Of a DNA stretch of 16,999 bases, positions 15,176 to 16,999 are shown piece after piece. Numbering within the stretch: the stretch's first letter is position 1; the number at the start of each line of letters is the position of its first letter. Both the position numbers and the translations under genes were made by a program. Source of the DNA: Trileptium ribeirensis (Eukaryota; Nematoda; Enoplea; Enoplida; Thoracostomopsidae); NCBI GenBank assembly GCA_030248225.1, contig JASANE010012676.1, positions 1 to 16,999 on the forward strand, given 5' to 3'. Under the pieces are notes generated by a model. It made no database searches, was not told where the DNA came from, and worked only from the letters and a program-made list of their open reading frames with translations.

Positions 15176-16999
15176 GTGGCAGTTACACAGATTGGTATTA
15201 TGTTATGACCTGCTACAGTATTGACAGTTATAAGCTAATTACACTGCAGTCATAATGAATTAATAACTTTGTCCACTGCCGAGTATCTTGAATTCGAAGA
15301 TACACATGCACGTATATTAATATTCAGATGCAACAATGGCCTTGCCTACATGAGGGCTACCCGAATACCACAAAAACAAAATGTATTGGACAACATTTAA
15401 CTTTGCTCCCGCTCCCTTTCCCTCAATTGCGAGCTACCAGTACAGTTTTCGCTCAATTTGATTTATTGTTACATATAAACACGCAGATTTATTGTACTGT
15501 TATCCTTACTGTCTATATGTTAGTGGTTAAATATATAAATGGTGATTTTCGCGAATTTTAGTGAAGGATGTCTAAAGGTAGTTAACAAATATAACTAGGA
15601 ATGCTCATATTTCAGTATAGGAGAGAATTTAGGCCCTAGCATTGTCTTGGCGTTAGAGCAGACTCGATCCGAGCGCGCCTAGATATTAGGAGAGCCGAGC
15701 CCATCCATGACAAAACATATCTCTGTGAGAGTTGAACTTAGTATATTGGAAAAGCTGCGATTAGCTTTTCAAACCACTTGTTTGGACAAAATTGATAATT
15801 ATAACTACTGATGTATGTACACTACTCGGCCAATAGCGAGTTCAGTCAAGATAACATCGGCTCAGCTCTTAAAAGCTCTAAAAGGTACTAAATGTATATA
15901 TAGTTCCTTTGTGCATTAGATTTTCTTTAATTGCAAACTTCAGAGTATTAGAAGCTTAAGAGTGATACAGTTCATGAAGAGGCGAGACAGGGCTTGAAAA
16001 TATGTCCCCTTCCCACCTCCAGCACTTACTGGTTCAAAACCGAAATGACCTTTATACGAAATAATCAAATCGCGTTTTGAACATAATCATTGTGGAAAAA
16101 AACAATTTTGACAATTGCTATACTCGTAGCACAAGTATTATATACACGAGTATTCTCATTAATCACTAATGGGTCTACCAAGTGTCATGCTGGGATTGTG
16201 CAAGATTTTGTACTGTCAGCACATAAACCATGATATACGATATTAATCAAGTCCTTGTCACTCGCTGGACCTGGAGTTGATCCAGCGACATGCCGTCTCT
16301 AATTGACACGTAGCATAAATATAATGCTCCGCAACAGTTCCGCCAATCTTCGAATCAATTATACAGGAATTCAGCACCAGTTATGACTGAAATGCGTTGC
16401 CTTTTACTGTATTAAACAACTATATCGTACCCATATTGTTTAAGGTATTCTATCTATAGCTACTATGTCTGTCTTCATCTGTACAGCCAACGTCAGAAAC
16501 GATGATGAAACTGATATTCATTGTTTAATGTTGCATCGAATTTATTTGGCATTACCATTCCTCCTCAATTGGTTTGAGTCATACAATGTTAATATATTTT
16601 ATAAATGTTCCACGACTGTTCGAATATTATTCTAGACTGTTAAATTTGTAAAATTGCAAAATATGTTTTAACAGGAGCGTCGCTACGTTGATCGCAATGC
16701 CATCAATTTTATATTGTCTCCTTCGCCCACAGTTTACAACTGCAACGAAATTTTTTCAGCATGACTATATTTTAACAACTATGTTGAGTTGATCTCATAC
16801 TTGCTGGGTGTTGTCATTTCAAATTTTGTGGTGACGCCGCTGATTCTTAAACGAATTTATTTCAACATTTCTGTATGAGAGCTGTTAAATATCGCGAAAA
16901 AAGTTCGTACCACATTCGACTGCTGAATTATTCAGGAGTGCACCAAGAATTTTGTCCTGGGGGAGGCGGTCCATGTTGATCAGCAATACGTAACTGAAC
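15176..16999. other. AT-rich flank, no gene recognised
   Basis: I looked on both strands for upstream C1GALT1 exons and for Polinton genes and saw none. A plus ORF of 77 codons at 15328-15561 has no recognisable features. A GC-richer patch (about 15635-15715) contains a small CTCG-ATC-CGAG palindrome and may be an old interspersed repeat. Confidence 0.55.
16262..16288. repeat. Short perfect inverted repeat (hairpin)
   Basis: TCGCTGGA (16262-16269) and TCCAGCGA (16281-16288) are 8-bp perfect arms around an 11-base loop. On the minus strand the loop reads like a degenerate Pol III B-box (GGATCAACTCC), so this might be a remnant of a tRNA-derived SINE; no A-box or full cloverleaf is visible. 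Confidence 0.35.

Noticed and set aside
14700..16999. Upstream exons of the C1GALT1-like gene
   Set aside because: I looked on the minus strand for the expected TGP...TW...RCN region and found nothing; the exons must be outside the window or too diverged for me to see.

Overview
The window is nuclear DNA from a metazoan, probably an invertebrate. It is AT-rich and contains a spliced host gene, satellite-like tandem repeats, a small inverted-repeat element and a decayed Polinton/Maverick (virus-like DNA transposon). The species cannot be named from the sequence alone. No bacterial operons, rRNA or convincing tRNA genes are visible.

Region 1 (about 1-6,270, minus strand) holds two adjacent internal exons of a C1GALT1-like core-1 beta-1,3-galactosyltransferase gene. 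The DDD exon lies at 5963-~6239 and the ED...MG / GDSRDS / FVPEHH exon at 308-486. The 5,476-bp phase-1 intron between them has a GT donor and an AG acceptor. It holds a 208-bp satellite (about 10 copies, 1271-3407), an 86-bp satellite (8 copies, 3855-4541) and a ~355-bp element bounded by an 11-bp inverted repeat (4975-5329). The first and last exons of the gene are not in the window.

Region 2 (about 6,270-7,010) has no gene. It carries palindromic CACATATGTG motifs and a 33-bp minisatellite.

Region 3 (about 7,015-14,670) is a Polinton/Maverick remnant. Reading along the minus strand from high to low coordinates, it has: a protein-primed family B DNA polymerase (N-terminally truncated, many breaks); a D,D-35-E retroviral-like integrase; an unknown ORF; a NADAR (YbiA-like) gene; a TATA-binding-protein-like gene with both TBP repeats; an intact 206-codon ORF that may be a minor capsid/penton protein; a broken double-jelly-roll major capsid gene; and two small overlapping ORFs. 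One intact gene of unknown function (7015-7536) sits at the left end on the plus strand. No packaging ATPase or adenovirus-like protease was found. Genes are packed virus-style, with ATGA and TAATG stop/start overlaps. Most genes carry in-frame stops and frameshifts, so the copy is dead. The 206-codon ORF and the plus-strand gene remain open.

Region 4 (about 14,700-16,999) begins with a degenerate ~32-bp repeat array (about 14,745-15,175), then runs into AT-rich DNA with no gene I can support.

The most notable content is the accessory pair NADAR + TBP-like between the integrase and capsid genes. It suggests the ancestral element carried its own promoter-recognition factor and an ADP-ribose/NAD-related enzyme.
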